Assembly: GCA_021802825.1 (NCBI GenBank)
Contig: JAJZRG010000016.1
Span: forward strand, 1-64,000
Direction: 5' to 3'
Source of the DNA: Chloroflexota bacterium
Lineage (GTDB): Bacteria > Chloroflexota > Limnocylindria > Limnocylindrales > CSP1-4
Length of the DNA stretch: 64,000 nucleotides
Both the position numbers and the translations under genes were made by a program. The stretch's first letter is position 1, and every line of letters starts with the position of its first letter. Below are positions 8,434 through 15,084 of this stretch, piece by piece. The notes below the pieces were generated by a model. It was not told the origin of the DNA and made no database searches. It saw nothing but the letters and a program-made list of their open reading frames with translations.

Positions 8434-9479
8434 CGGAGCCGATGCCCATGACCCCGGCCCCCGCTCCCGCCTCACCTGCCCTTGGCGGGGAACTCCTCCT
8501 CGACGCCCGGCAAGTGTCCAAGCGCTTCGGCGGCCTCGTCGCAGTGCGGACCGTGGACTTCAATATCCCGACCGGGTCGATCGTCAGCCTGATCGGCCCC
8601 AACGGCGCAGGGAAGACCACGTTCTTCAACGTGATCGCCGGCGTCTACGAACTGTCCGAGGGCGAGATCCTGTTCAACGGCGAGGTCGTTGTCGCTCGGC
8701 AGCGGCGCACGTGGGCGGAGCCCATCTTCTGGTTCCTGATCCCCACAATCGTGCTCCTGCTCGCGATCGGCACGCTCCTGATGGGCATCCAGGTCCTCGG
8801 GGAGCTGCTGGTGCTGGTCACGCTGCTCGGCGTGATCTCTGCCCTGCTGGTGGCGCTGATGCGGCCGCGCTGGTACGTGGCACTGCTGGCGCGCTTCGGG
8901 ATCTTCCGCAGCTCGCGCCCCAATGAGATGGTGGCGCTGGGGATCGGCCGGACATTCCAGAACATCCGCCTGTTTGCCAACATGACCGCGCTCGAGAACG
9001 TCATGGTCGGCATGCACAGCCGGATGCGGGCCACGCCGCTTGACGCTGCGTTCCGCCTCGGGCGCCACAACCGCGAGGAGGAGGCGGCCGTCCGGGACGC
9101 CCGCAAGTGGATCCGCTACGTGGGCATGGCGGGCCTAGAGAACGAGGTGGCCCGCAACCTGCCCTACGGCAACCAGAGGCGACTCGAGATCGCACGGGCC
9201 CTGGCCAGCCAGCCCAAGCTGCTGCTGCTCGATGAGCCCACCGCCGGCATGAACCCGGTGGAGACGCGCGAGATGACGGAGCTGATCGCCCGCGTCCGGA
9301 GGGAACTCGGGATCACGATCCTGCTGATCGAGCACGACATGAAGGTGGTGATGGGCGTCAGCGACCGCGTGACCGTCCTCGACCACGGCGAGAAGATCGC
9401 CGAGGGGAGCCCGGACGAGGTCCGGGCCAACCCGCGGGTGATCGAGGCCTACCTGGGCCGGGGAGCAGCGTCGGCATGA
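8430..9479 (+). CDS. livG: Branched-chain amino acid ABC transporter ATPase LivG with a transmembrane-hairpin insertion
   Basis: A 349-residue LivG-type ATPase. Walker A GPNGAGKT (56-63), the LivG-type signature LPYGNQRRLEIARAL (244-258), Walker B LLLLDEP (264-270) and H-loop histidine (EHD, 302) are all intact, and GIGRTFQNIRLF (171-182) is the Q-loop region. Between GEILFNGE and PNEMVALGIGRTFQ, where ordinary LivG proteins have about ten residues, this protein has roughly 75 extra residues (about 86-163) containing two strongly hydrophobic segments (99-122 and 124-144) separated by GE and bounded by Trp/Arg. This looks like a membrane hairpin inside the nucleotide-binding domain. There is no frameshift. 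The start overlaps livM and the stop overlaps livF. Confidence 0.9.
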   Translation: MTEPMPMTPAPAPASPALGGELLLDARQVSKRFGGLVAVRTVDFNIPTGSIVSLIGPNGAGKTTFFNVIAGVYELSEGEILFNGEVVVARQRRTWAEPIFWFLIPTIVLLLAIGTLLMGIQVLGELLVLVTLLGVISALLVALMRPRWYVALLARFGIFRSSRPNEMVALGIGRTFQNIRLFANMTALENVMVGMHSRMRATPLDAAFRLGRHNREEEAAVRDARKWIRYVGMAGLENEVARNLPYGNQRRLEIARALASQPKLLLLDEPTAGMNPVETREMTELIARVRRELGITILLIEHDMKVVMGVSDRVTVLDHGEKIAEGSPDEVRANPRVIEAYLGRGAASA

Positions 9480-10234
9480 CCACGGACACCGTGCCCACCC
9501 GCCAGCGGCCGTCCACGGACGGGCAGCCGCTGCTGCGGCTCACCGACATCCACAGCTACTACGGCAACATCCACGCCCTCCAAGGCATCTCGATCGACGT
9601 GTTCAGAGGCGAGATCGTCACGCTGCTCGGCGCCAACGGCGCGGGCAAGACGACCACGCTGCGCACGATCCACGGGCTGATCCACCCGAAGAAGGGGAAG
9701 ATCGAGCTTGACGGGCGGGACATCACCACGATGCCCGCCCACGAGCACGTCCGGGTGGGCATCGGCCAGTCCCCTGAGGGGCGCAGGATCTTCTCGCGGA
9801 TGACCGTGATGGAGAACCTCCAGATGGGGGGCTACAGCCGCAAGGACAAGGCGGGCCTCCACGAGGACTACGAGCGGGTCTTCGACCTGTTCCCGCGCCT
9901 CCGCGAGCGGCGCAGCCAGGCGGGCGGCACCCTGTCCGGCGGTGAGCAGCAGATGCTGGCCATGGGCCGTGCGCTCATGACCCGCCCGACGCTGCTGCTG
10001 CTCGACGAGCCGTCGATGGGTCTCGCGCCGATCCTGGTCGAGGAGATCTTCGCGATCATGAAGGACATCAACCGCCAGGGCACCACGGTCCTGGTGGTGG
10101 AGCAGAACGCGCTGATGGCGCTCGGCGCCGCGGACCGCGGGTATGTGCTCCAGACCGGCACCATCGTTCGGTCCGGCGACGCGAAGGACCTGCTCGAGGA
10201 CCCGGAGGTCCAGAAGGCGTACCTCGGCGGCTGA
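9476..10234 (+). CDS. livF: Branched-chain amino acid ABC transporter ATPase LivF
   Basis: A 252-residue ATPase of ordinary LivF size. Walker A GANGAGKTT, Q-loop (GIGQSPEGRRIFSRMTVMENL), signature LSGGEQQMLAMGRAL, Walker B LLLLDEPSMGLAP and the switch region VVEQNA are all present. LivF proteins have Gln-Asn where most ABC ATPases have the H-loop histidine context, and that is seen here. It forms the ATPase heterodimer with LivG and lacks the hydrophobic insertion seen there. The ATG overlaps the livG stop; it is the last gene of the operon, followed by a hairpin shared with the convergent gene. Confidence 0.93.
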   Translation: MTTDTVPTRQRPSTDGQPLLRLTDIHSYYGNIHALQGISIDVFRGEIVTLLGANGAGKTTTLRTIHGLIHPKKGKIELDGRDITTMPAHEHVRVGIGQSPEGRRIFSRMTVMENLQMGGYSRKDKAGLHEDYERVFDLFPRLRERRSQAGGTLSGGEQQMLAMGRALMTRPTLLLLDEPSMGLAPILVEEIFAIMKDINRQGTTVLVVEQNALMALGAADRGYVLQTGTIVRSGDAKDLLEDPEVQKAYLGG

Positions 10235-10324
10235 CGCCCGCGACACGTCGCAGACTGGGAGCGGGGCCTGACGACGGGTGCCGCTCTTCCAGGTGCGCCG
10301 CGCCCGGCCGGCGGCTCAGCGGCT

Positions 10325-10343
10325 CCGGGCCGCGGCGGCCCGG
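10325..10343. terminator. GC-rich hairpin between convergent livF and minus-strand gene
   Basis: CCGGGCCG (10325-10332) and CGGCCCGG (10336-10343) form a perfect 8-bp stem with a three-base loop between two converging genes. It has no T-tract in either direction; the position suggests a bidirectional terminator. Confidence 0.5.
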
Positions 10344-10347
10344 CGGG

Positions 10348-10779
10348 TCAGCGCTGCTCGGGTGAGAGGAACACCTCGAACGCAGCGCGGCCCAGCAGTA
10401 CCGCGCCGACCACCTCGATCCAGAAGCCGTAGGCGCGGTTCGGCAGGAGACCCGACGGGTCCGCCAGGGCGCCCGACGTCGGCACCCAGAGGACCACGCC
10501 CAGGATCGCAACGGCGGCCAGCACGGCGAACGAGACCCAGTGGTCCAGCGGCGCCGGCCGGTCGCCCATCGCGTAGGGCAGCGCCAGCAAAGCGAGCGTG
10601 GCGAGGCCTGCCAGGAAGCTCGCGAACCCGGTGCCGTCGAACGCGGTGTAAACGCGAGTGGGCAGCTCCGACGTCCCGCCGCCCTGCTGATACCAGGGCA
10701 GGACGCTGCCGACGACGAGCAGCACGCTCGCGATGAGCGCGAGCCGACGGGCGGACCCGAGCGAGCGGCGGTACATCAC
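10348..10779 (-). CDS. Small membrane protein of unknown function
   Basis: A 143-residue protein (GTG at 10779, or ATG one codon later) with four hydrophobic stretches at about residues 12-30, 51-70, 81-100 and 120-137, i.e. a small polytopic membrane protein. Short polar loops contain WYQQGGGTSELPTRVYTAFDG (extracytoplasmic by charge) and SGLLPNRAYGFW. It resembles the many uncharacterised four-helix proteins of actinobacteria and Chloroflexota, but I do not recognise a named family. The start overlaps the hpt stop (GTGA), indicating translational coupling with hpt. Confidence 0.65.
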   Translation of the reverse strand: MMYRRSLGSARRLALIASVLLVVGSVLPWYQQGGGTSELPTRVYTAFDGTGFASFLAGLATLALLALPYAMGDRPAPLDHWVSFAVLAAVAILGVVLWVPTSGALADPSGLLPNRAYGFWIEVVGAVLLGRAAFEVFLSPEQR

Positions 10780-11342
10780 TGGGGTTCGCCGTACACCTCG
10801 GGGCGGAGCACGCCCACGAAGCGCAGGTTGCGGTACCGCTCGCCGTAGTCGAGGCCATAGCCCACGACGAACTGGTCCGGGATCTCGAACCCGCGATAGT
10901 CCACGGGGATCTCCACCAGGCGCCGCGCGGGCTTGTCGAGCAGCGTGCAGATCCGCAGCGACGCGGGGCCCTTGCCCTTCAGATAGCGGATCAGGTAGTT
11001 GAGGGTGAGGCCGGTGTCGATGATGTCCTCGACGAGCAGGACGTCCTCACCCGCGATGCTCGCCGAGAGGTCCTTGATGATCCGGACCAGGCCCGACGAC
11101 TCGGTCGCTGTCCCACCGTACGAGCTGACCTCCATGAGGTCGATCCGCAGTGGCAGGTCGATCTGGCGCATCAGGTCCGCCATGAACGGCAGCGAGCCCT
11201 TGAGGACCGAGACGAGCGTCAGCTGGCGCCCCGCGTAGTCCTCGCTGATGCGGCGGCCCAGTTCCGCGGTCTTGGCGGCGATCACCTCTTCGGTCAGCAG
11301 GACCTCGCCGATGTCGGCGTTGAGATCGACGGTTCGGGTCAT
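10776..11342 (-). CDS. hpt: Hypoxanthine phosphoribosyltransferase
   Basis: A 188-residue type I phosphoribosyltransferase that salvages hypoxanthine/guanine to IMP/GMP with PRPP. The PRPP-binding loop VLLVEDIIDTGLTL (about 97-110), the LVSVLKGSLPFMADL substrate loop near residue 43 and the C-terminal FVVGYGLDYGERYRNL typical of bacterial Hpt are all present. Length is normal. A GGAGG lies about 17 bases before the ATG, rather far, so a slightly different start is possible. It is the third gene of a minus-strand group that starts at the zinc-ribbon gene. Confidence 0.93.
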   Translation of the reverse strand: MTRTVDLNADIGEVLLTEEVIAAKTAELGRRISEDYAGRQLTLVSVLKGSLPFMADLMRQIDLPLRIDLMEVSSYGGTATESSGLVRIIKDLSASIAGEDVLLVEDIIDTGLTLNYLIRYLKGKGPASLRICTLLDKPARRLVEIPVDYRGFEIPDQFVVGYGLDYGERYRNLRFVGVLRPEVYGEPQ

Positions 11343-11431
11343 GCGCTGGTCAGCGAGGCCTCCTAGGCTGGTGGTCGGCGTATGGCTGGATCATCGCGCG
11401 TCCGGGCCGGCAGCGCACGGCCGTCGGCCCG

Positions 11432-12145
11432 TCAAGGCAGGGTACCGGTCGAAGGGAAGCCGTTCGGGGCGCCCGGAGGGACACTCTCGGCGACAGGGCC
11501 GCCCGCGGCAAGGGACGCGGCGCGAGCGGCGGCGCGGCGGCGGCGACCCCGGCGACGGCCGCGGGGGGTCCGGCCAGCGTCCGGATCGTCGTCGAGCCGA
11601 CCGGCGGGACCGAAGGCGTCGGCCGGGTCGTCAGCGGCCTCGTCGTCGTCGTCCGACTGCACCTCTCCGTCCGTCGCCGTGTCCGCCTGCCTCGGCGACA
11701 CGCGTGCATCACGGCGCGCAGCAGCCTCCTGGCCGCCTGCCTGTGCCTGGGCGCGCGGCGGGGTCGCCTGGCCGACCGTCCCCGACAGCTCCGCGGCGAG
11801 CGCAAGGCGGCCGAACTTGAGCAGCAGCATCCGGAAGTCGCGCGCGTAGAAGAGCTTGATCCGGACGTCGGGGTACAGCTCCCGCAGGCGTCGCAGCTTG
11901 CGGTTCTTCTTGCGCACCAGGCTCTGCTTGAGCGTGGTCAGCTCGAGGTACATGTCCAGGTCCGGCAGGTAGAAGTCGGGCGAGAAGCTCTCGATCACGT
12001 CGCCGTCGAGGCTCCAGCCGATCGGGAACGTGTCGGGCTCGTACGTCCAGCGGACATCGTAGAAGTCGAGGATCCGGGCGAGCTCGGCCTCGCTCGCGTG
12101 CGCGAACGCCGGGCGCGGCGCGGGAGCCTCCGCGTCGTCCGTCAC
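11432..12145 (-). CDS. PD-(D/E)XK-like protein with a basic disordered tail
   Basis: A 237-residue protein from a GTG overlapping the previous stop (GTGA). Residues 10 to about 110 form a compact domain: ARILDFYDVRWTYEP, then FSPDFYLPDLDMYLELTTLKQ and KKNRKLRRLRELYPDVRIKLFYARDF. The order Glu ... Pro-Asp-Phe ... Glu-Leu-Thr-x-Leu-Lys resembles the Asp/Glu-x-Lys core of restriction-like nuclease folds, although the usual E-x-K lysine is displaced. From about residue 130 the protein is Ala/Asp-rich and ends with RGRRRGRRRRAAAR. A nuclease function is only a fold-level inference. It lies between a zinc-ribbon gene and hpt. Confidence 0.55.
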   Translation of the reverse strand: MTDDAEAPAPRPAFAHASEAELARILDFYDVRWTYEPDTFPIGWSLDGDVIESFSPDFYLPDLDMYLELTTLKQSLVRKKNRKLRRLRELYPDVRIKLFYARDFRMLLLKFGRLALAAELSGTVGQATPPRAQAQAGGQEAAARRDARVSPRQADTATDGEVQSDDDDEAADDPADAFGPAGRLDDDPDAGRTPRGRRRGRRRRAAARAASLAAGGPVAESVPPGAPNGFPSTGTLP

Positions 12146-12480
12146 GCCGTGTCACCGAGAATCGACCGCAGGTCACCCGGCCAGCCCTCGAGGAAGCGGT
12201 GCATCTCGTCCACGTCCGACTCGTCGATCGGCGGGGCGCCGGCGAGGCGGGCCTCGGTCGCCGGATCGAGCTCGGGGTGGCGATCGGTGTCCAGCCTCGG
12301 GTGCGCCGAGTCCGGGATCACGAGCGAGAGCGTGCGGCTGCCGCAGCCCTTGCAGGTGAGCTGGACGAAGGCGACGTCGCCCCGGTCGGCGAGGACGTCG
12401 ATGTCGTCACCGAGGATGGCGGCTCCGCACGACGCGCAGCTGGTCCCGGCCAGGCGCTTCCGGAGTCTGCGGTCATCCAT
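12142..12480 (-). CDS. Small zinc-ribbon protein
   Basis: About 112 residues from the ATG at 12480. Two cysteine pairs, CASC near residue 16 and CKGC near residue 45, form a four-cysteine zinc ribbon; between them lies DDIDVLADRGDVAFVQLT. The C-terminal half is acidic (PIDESDVDEMHRFLEGW). Proteins like this are widespread and uncharacterised; I do not know the function. This start is chosen because a TAGACT -10 element sits seven bases before it (leaderless arrangement). A longer frame would run into the csoR operator. It is divergent from csoR with only 76 bases between the start codons. Confidence 0.65.
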   Translation of the reverse strand: MDDRRLRKRLAGTSCASCGAAILGDDIDVLADRGDVAFVQLTCKGCGSRTLSLVIPDSAHPRLDTDRHPELDPATEARLAGAPPIDESDVDEMHRFLEGWPGDLRSILGDTA

Positions 12481-12487
12481 CGGAGCC

Positions 12488-12493
12488 AGTCTA
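12488..12493 (-). promoter_or_regulatory. Leaderless-type -10 element of the zinc-ribbon gene
   Basis: Read on the minus strand, TAGACT is followed by seven bases and then the ATG at 12480. Transcription would begin at or next to the start codon. The CsoR operator at 12529-12547 lies about 36 bases upstream, so CsoR might influence this promoter too. Confidence 0.45.
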
Positions 12494-12528
12494 GCGAAGC
12501 GCGTCGCCTCGGGCAGCGGTCGAAGTGG

Positions 12529-12549
12529 GATACCCCCGTGGGGTATCAT
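12529..12549. promoter_or_regulatory. CsoR operator overlapping a leaderless -10 element
   Basis: GATACCCC-CGT-GGGGTATC (12529-12547) is a perfect 8-bp palindrome of the ATACCCC...GGGGTAT type bound by CsoR repressors. Its right half overlaps TATCAT (12544-12549), which lies seven bases from the csoR ATG. A bound repressor would therefore cover the -10 region; copper binding would release it, by family precedent. Confidence 0.8.
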
Positions 12550-12556
12550 CTCGCGC

Positions 12557-12901
12557 ATGGGCGAGACCACGACGACGGCGGGGCACGCCGACCACTTCCG
12601 GCACAGCTACAGCAAGGACCGGGCACAGCTGGTGCGCCGGCTGGCCAAGGTGGAGGGCCAGGTGCGCGGCATCGCGCGGATGATCGAGCGGGACGAGTAC
12701 TGCGTGGACATCCTCCAGCAGACGGCGGCCCTTCGGGCGGCGGTGGACGCCATCTCGATCCTCATCCTTGAGGACCACGTCCAGGGATGCGTGCGGACCG
12801 CCGCGGAGCGGGGCGAGGCGGACAAGTACGTGGACGAGGTGATCGACGTGGTGCGTCGCACCCTAGGGCGGCCGGTGCGCGGCGGGTCGCGCGCGGGTTA
12901 G
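12557..12901 (+). CDS. csoR: Copper-sensing transcriptional repressor CsoR
   Basis: A 114-residue protein of the CsoR/RcnR family (all-helical tetrameric repressor). The DNA-binding basic face (DRAQLVRRLAKVEGQVRGIARMIE) and the copper-ligand set are present: Cys in EYCVDILQQ and the His-x3-Cys pair in EDHVQGCV, the C-H-C triad of true copper sensors. The ATG at 12557 follows a palindromic CsoR operator so closely that there is no room for a Shine-Dalgarno sequence, implying a leaderless, autoregulated transcript. No copper ATPase or chaperone gene lies beside it in this window, so its targets must be elsewhere or the gene itself. Confidence 0.93.
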   Translation: MGETTTTAGHADHFRHSYSKDRAQLVRRLAKVEGQVRGIARMIERDEYCVDILQQTAALRAAVDAISILILEDHVQGCVRTAAERGEADKYVDEVIDVVRRTLGRPVRGGSRAG

Positions 12902-13189
12902 CGCGTCACGGTCCTCGCGTGGTCCTCGCCCAGGTCAGCGCGCGCCCGCACGTCGGCGCGCACTGCCTCCGCGCGTCGCATGCAGGGCGTCGCCTGGGAG
13001 GCGCCGGATTCGGTCGCCCTGGGTCAGTACGTCGCCTCCGGGACGACGACTTGGCGGGGATCAGGGTCGCCCGGCCCGGAATTGCGTCGGGTCGTGGCGT
13101 GGCAGGCGATGGTTCGACGGCCGATGCGGGAATCCGTCGCCTGGCAGGCGACGCACTGGGCTGGTGCTCGGACGGCGCGGGGTCGAGTC
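12902..13189. other. Intergenic region between csoR and HIT gene (convergent)
   Basis: About 290 bases without a supported gene. It contains a perfect 17-base palindrome GTCGCCTGGCAGGCGAC (13136-13152), a plausible terminator stem for the two convergent genes, and several degenerate copies of the GTCGCCTggga / GGCAGGCGA motif to its left (from 12986). No tRNA or small ORF with a start signal is visible. Confidence 0.5.
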
Positions 13190-13666
13190 CTACTCTCCGG
13201 CACGCAGAACTTCAACGGCTGCTCGGAGCTCAGCGATCGCATGCTCGTGACCCCGCAACGCCTCGCCACCATCCATCATGAACAGGGGCGGCGACGAGGG
13301 ATTCGGATCGTCGAGGTAGCGGGGCACGATGTGCGCGTGGAGGTGAGGCAGCGTATTGCCCAGCAGCATCACGTTGAGCTTCGCGGGCCGGTACACAGCC
13401 TCAATCGCCCGGGAGACAAGGCGGAGCTCGGCCGTGAATGAGGACCACTCGGCACCATCGAGCTCCGTCAGGTCCGCGACGTGGCGACCCCGCCAGAACA
13501 CGAGGGTGTAGCCCGCGGCCGCGGTCGGCGAGCACAAGTAGGCGTCCGCGGTCGGGCCCTGTGAGAAGCGCCTGCCGTCCGGGATCGTCTCGGGCCGTCC
13601 TTCCGCGCAAGCCGGACAAGCGACGCCGCGACGGCGCTGCTCCCAGTCCGCGGGCCAGGTGCTCAT
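13190..13666 (-). CDS. HIT-family nucleotide hydrolase/transferase
   Basis: A 158-residue histidine-triad protein. The catalytic HIT motif appears as LPHLHAHIVPRY (HxHxH) near residues 108-119, preceded by KLNVMLLGN, the usual strand before the active site. A CPAC pair near residue 17 suggests a small zinc site, as in galactose-1-phosphate uridylyltransferase/HIT-like proteins. HIT proteins hydrolyse nucleoside phosphoramidates or dinucleoside polyphosphates; the substrate is not readable here. The start is supported by TAGGAT six bases upstream (leaderless). Confidence 0.88.
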   Translation of the reverse strand: MSTWPADWEQRRRGVACPACAEGRPETIPDGRRFSQGPTADAYLCSPTAAAGYTLVFWRGRHVADLTELDGAEWSSFTAELRLVSRAIEAVYRPAKLNVMLLGNTLPHLHAHIVPRYLDDPNPSSPPLFMMDGGEALRGHEHAIAELRAAVEVLRAGE

Positions 13667-13672
13667 GTCAAG

Positions 13673-13678
13673 ATCCTA
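13673..13678 (-). promoter_or_regulatory. Leaderless-type -10 element of the HIT gene
   Basis: On the minus strand TAGGAT is followed by six bases (CTTGAC) and the ATG at 13666, with no Shine-Dalgarno sequence in between. Confidence 0.5.
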
Positions 13679-13977
13679 CGCGACTTCGAGCAGATGACCG
13701 TCCGGGGAGCATTGGCTCGGGCACACGGCGTCGGACGTGGACCATCGGCGCAGGCGCGCACGATCTGCCAGACGGGTTTCGCCAGATGACCGCCGTGGGC
13801 CGCTGTCCGGGAACTTCTTGGACAAGGGCCGTCGTGCGGTCATTTGGGAGGAAGATCGGCGAATGTCGGCCCAGATGCTCGCGCTGAGAGCAGATGGCGG
13901 AAGACGGCCGAATAGGGACCGCCGGGCGAGCATGTGGCGGAATCGCGCCCCGTGAACTGCGGGTGCGACCCGTCCGG

Positions 13978-14017
13978 TTATCCACGGATTCGCCGGCCAA
14001 GAACGAATCGTGGATAA
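13978..14017. promoter_or_regulatory. Inverted pair of DnaA-box-like sequences
   Basis: TTATCCACG (13978-13986) and its exact inverse CGTGGATAA (14009-14017) each match the DnaA box TTATCCACA at eight of nine positions. They are the arms of a nearly perfect longer inverted repeat (TTATCCACGGATTCG with one base missing on the other side) around a 14-16 base spacer. They lie just upstream of rsmG, a gene that often neighbours bacterial replication origins. No AT-rich unwinding region or further boxes are visible, so an origin is not claimed. Confidence 0.35.
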
Positions 14018-14149
14018 CCTCCCTTGACCCGCGCCCCGCCTCGGCCTAACGTCCGCACTCCGCCACTGGCGCGAGCGCCGCGGGAGGCGCCTTCAGCGAG
14101 GGGCATCGGGGAGACCCGAGCCAGAACCGACCTGACGGCGCGAGACCGC

Positions 14150-15001
14150 ATGGACGCCCGCCGCGGCGAACGATCGACGCCGGGAGCGGCTCCCGGGCGG
14201 GCCTGGCATTCGACACAGGAGGGTGCCCTGGACCGGCCGAGAGGTCCGCTCCCGACGCGCGTTTCGGACCTGCCGGCGCTGCCCAGGGGGTATGAGGACA
14301 CGCTCAATGCCGGACTCGCCGCCCTCGGCGTCACGCTGGACCAGGCGGCGCGCGAGATCGTGGACGGCCACGTCCGCCTGCTGCTCGCCTGGAACCAGGC
14401 GATCAACCTCACCGCGATCCGTGACCCGGTCGAGGTCGCGCGCGCGCACGTGCTCGACAGCCTCGCCGCCGTCCCACTGCTGCGCGGACTCGGGGTGCGG
14501 CGCCTGCTCGACCTCGGCAGTGGCGGCGGGTTCCCGGGCCTGCCGCTGATCGCCGCGCTGGGCGCCGAGCGCGCGCTGCTCGTGGACTCGGTGGGCAAGA
14601 AGGCGCGCTTCCTCGCGACCGTGATCGACGCGACCGGGCTCGCCCGCATCGCCACGGCCGAGCAGGTCCGCGCCGAGGCCCTGGCGTTCGACGGGCGAGA
14701 CCGCGAGCAGTGGCCCGTGGTCACCGCCCGCGCCGTGGCCCCGATGGCCGAACTGGTCGAGGTGGCGCTGCCGCTCGTCGCGCCCGGCGGCATCCTCGTC
14801 GCGTGGAAGGGAGCGGCGGCCGAAGAGGAGCTGGCCGCGGCGGGACCGGCACTGCGGGCGCTCCGAGCTGGACCGGTCCGCGTCCTGCACGCGGGCGTCC
14901 CCGGCCTCGACGACCACCGGCTCGTCGTCGTCCCGCGCCACGGGGCGATCGACGCCCGCTTCCCGCGCGATCCCGCGGAGCGCCGTCGCCGGCCCCTCTG
15001 A
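14150..15001 (+). CDS. rsmG: 16S rRNA (guanine-527-N7)-methyltransferase RsmG
   Basis: RsmG (GidB) methylates G527 of 16S rRNA with S-adenosylmethionine. The conserved part starts at LPRGYEDTLNAGLAALGV and includes LLLAWNQAINLTAIRDPVE, the HVLDSLA block, SAM-binding LLDLGSGGGFPGLPLI and VDSVGKKARFL. The N-terminus is ambiguous: ATG 14150 is used here (283 residues), a TTG at 14024 would be longer, and a CTG at 14228 is five bases after AGGAGG and would give 258 residues, closer to the family size. The C-terminus is arginine-rich. Unlike at many origins, parA/parB do not follow. Confidence 0.88.
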   Translation: MDARRGERSTPGAAPGRAWHSTQEGALDRPRGPLPTRVSDLPALPRGYEDTLNAGLAALGVTLDQAAREIVDGHVRLLLAWNQAINLTAIRDPVEVARAHVLDSLAAVPLLRGLGVRRLLDLGSGGGFPGLPLIAALGAERALLVDSVGKKARFLATVIDATGLARIATAEQVRAEALAFDGRDREQWPVVTARAVAPMAELVEVALPLVAPGGILVAWKGAAAEEELAAAGPALRALRAGPVRVLHAGVPGLDDHRLVVVPRHGAIDARFPRDPAERRRRPL

Positions 15002-15009
15002 GACGCCCT

Positions 15010-15064
15010 GGCGGCCCATGTGAGGCCCCATGGCGGCCCCTCGGCGGCCCGTTGGCGGCCCCAC
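15010..15064 (+). repeat. Five tandem 11-bp GGCGGCCCnnn units
   Basis: Units begin at 15010, 15021, 15032, 15043 and 15054; four start with GGCGGCCC and the second is a variant (TGAGGCCCC). The 11-base period puts each unit on the same face of the helix. The array sits between the rsmG stop and the -10 element of the phosphoesterase gene. Confidence 0.7.
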
Positions 15065-15072
15065 CGCTGCGC

Positions 15073-15078
15073 TACGCT
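15073..15078 (+). promoter_or_regulatory. Leaderless-type -10 element of the phosphoesterase gene
   Basis: TACGCT is followed by six bases and the ATG at 15085; no ribosome binding site is present. Confidence 0.5.
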
Positions 15079-15084
15079 GGCCCG

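Larger units (their letters stand above)
13667..14149. other. Intergenic region upstream of rsmG
   Basis: About 480 bases without a convincing gene. It holds the HIT promoter, several short imperfect repeats with a CAGATGrCsG core (13691, 13783, 13872, 13891, plus an inverted copy near 13838), and an inverted pair of DnaA-box-like sequences (13978-14017). In-frame codons upstream of rsmG begin at a TTG at 14024, but that part of the frame (14024-14149) shows no family similarity. Confidence 0.5.

Noticed and set aside
13681-13930. Degenerate CAGATG-centred repeats upstream of rsmG as a defined regulatory array
   Set aside because: Spacing and sequence are too irregular to separate from chance; noted only in the intergenic entry.
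14024-14149. Extension of RsmG to the TTG at 14024
   Set aside because: The extra 42 residues are Pro/Arg/Ala-rich without family similarity and begin beside the DnaA-box-like repeat.
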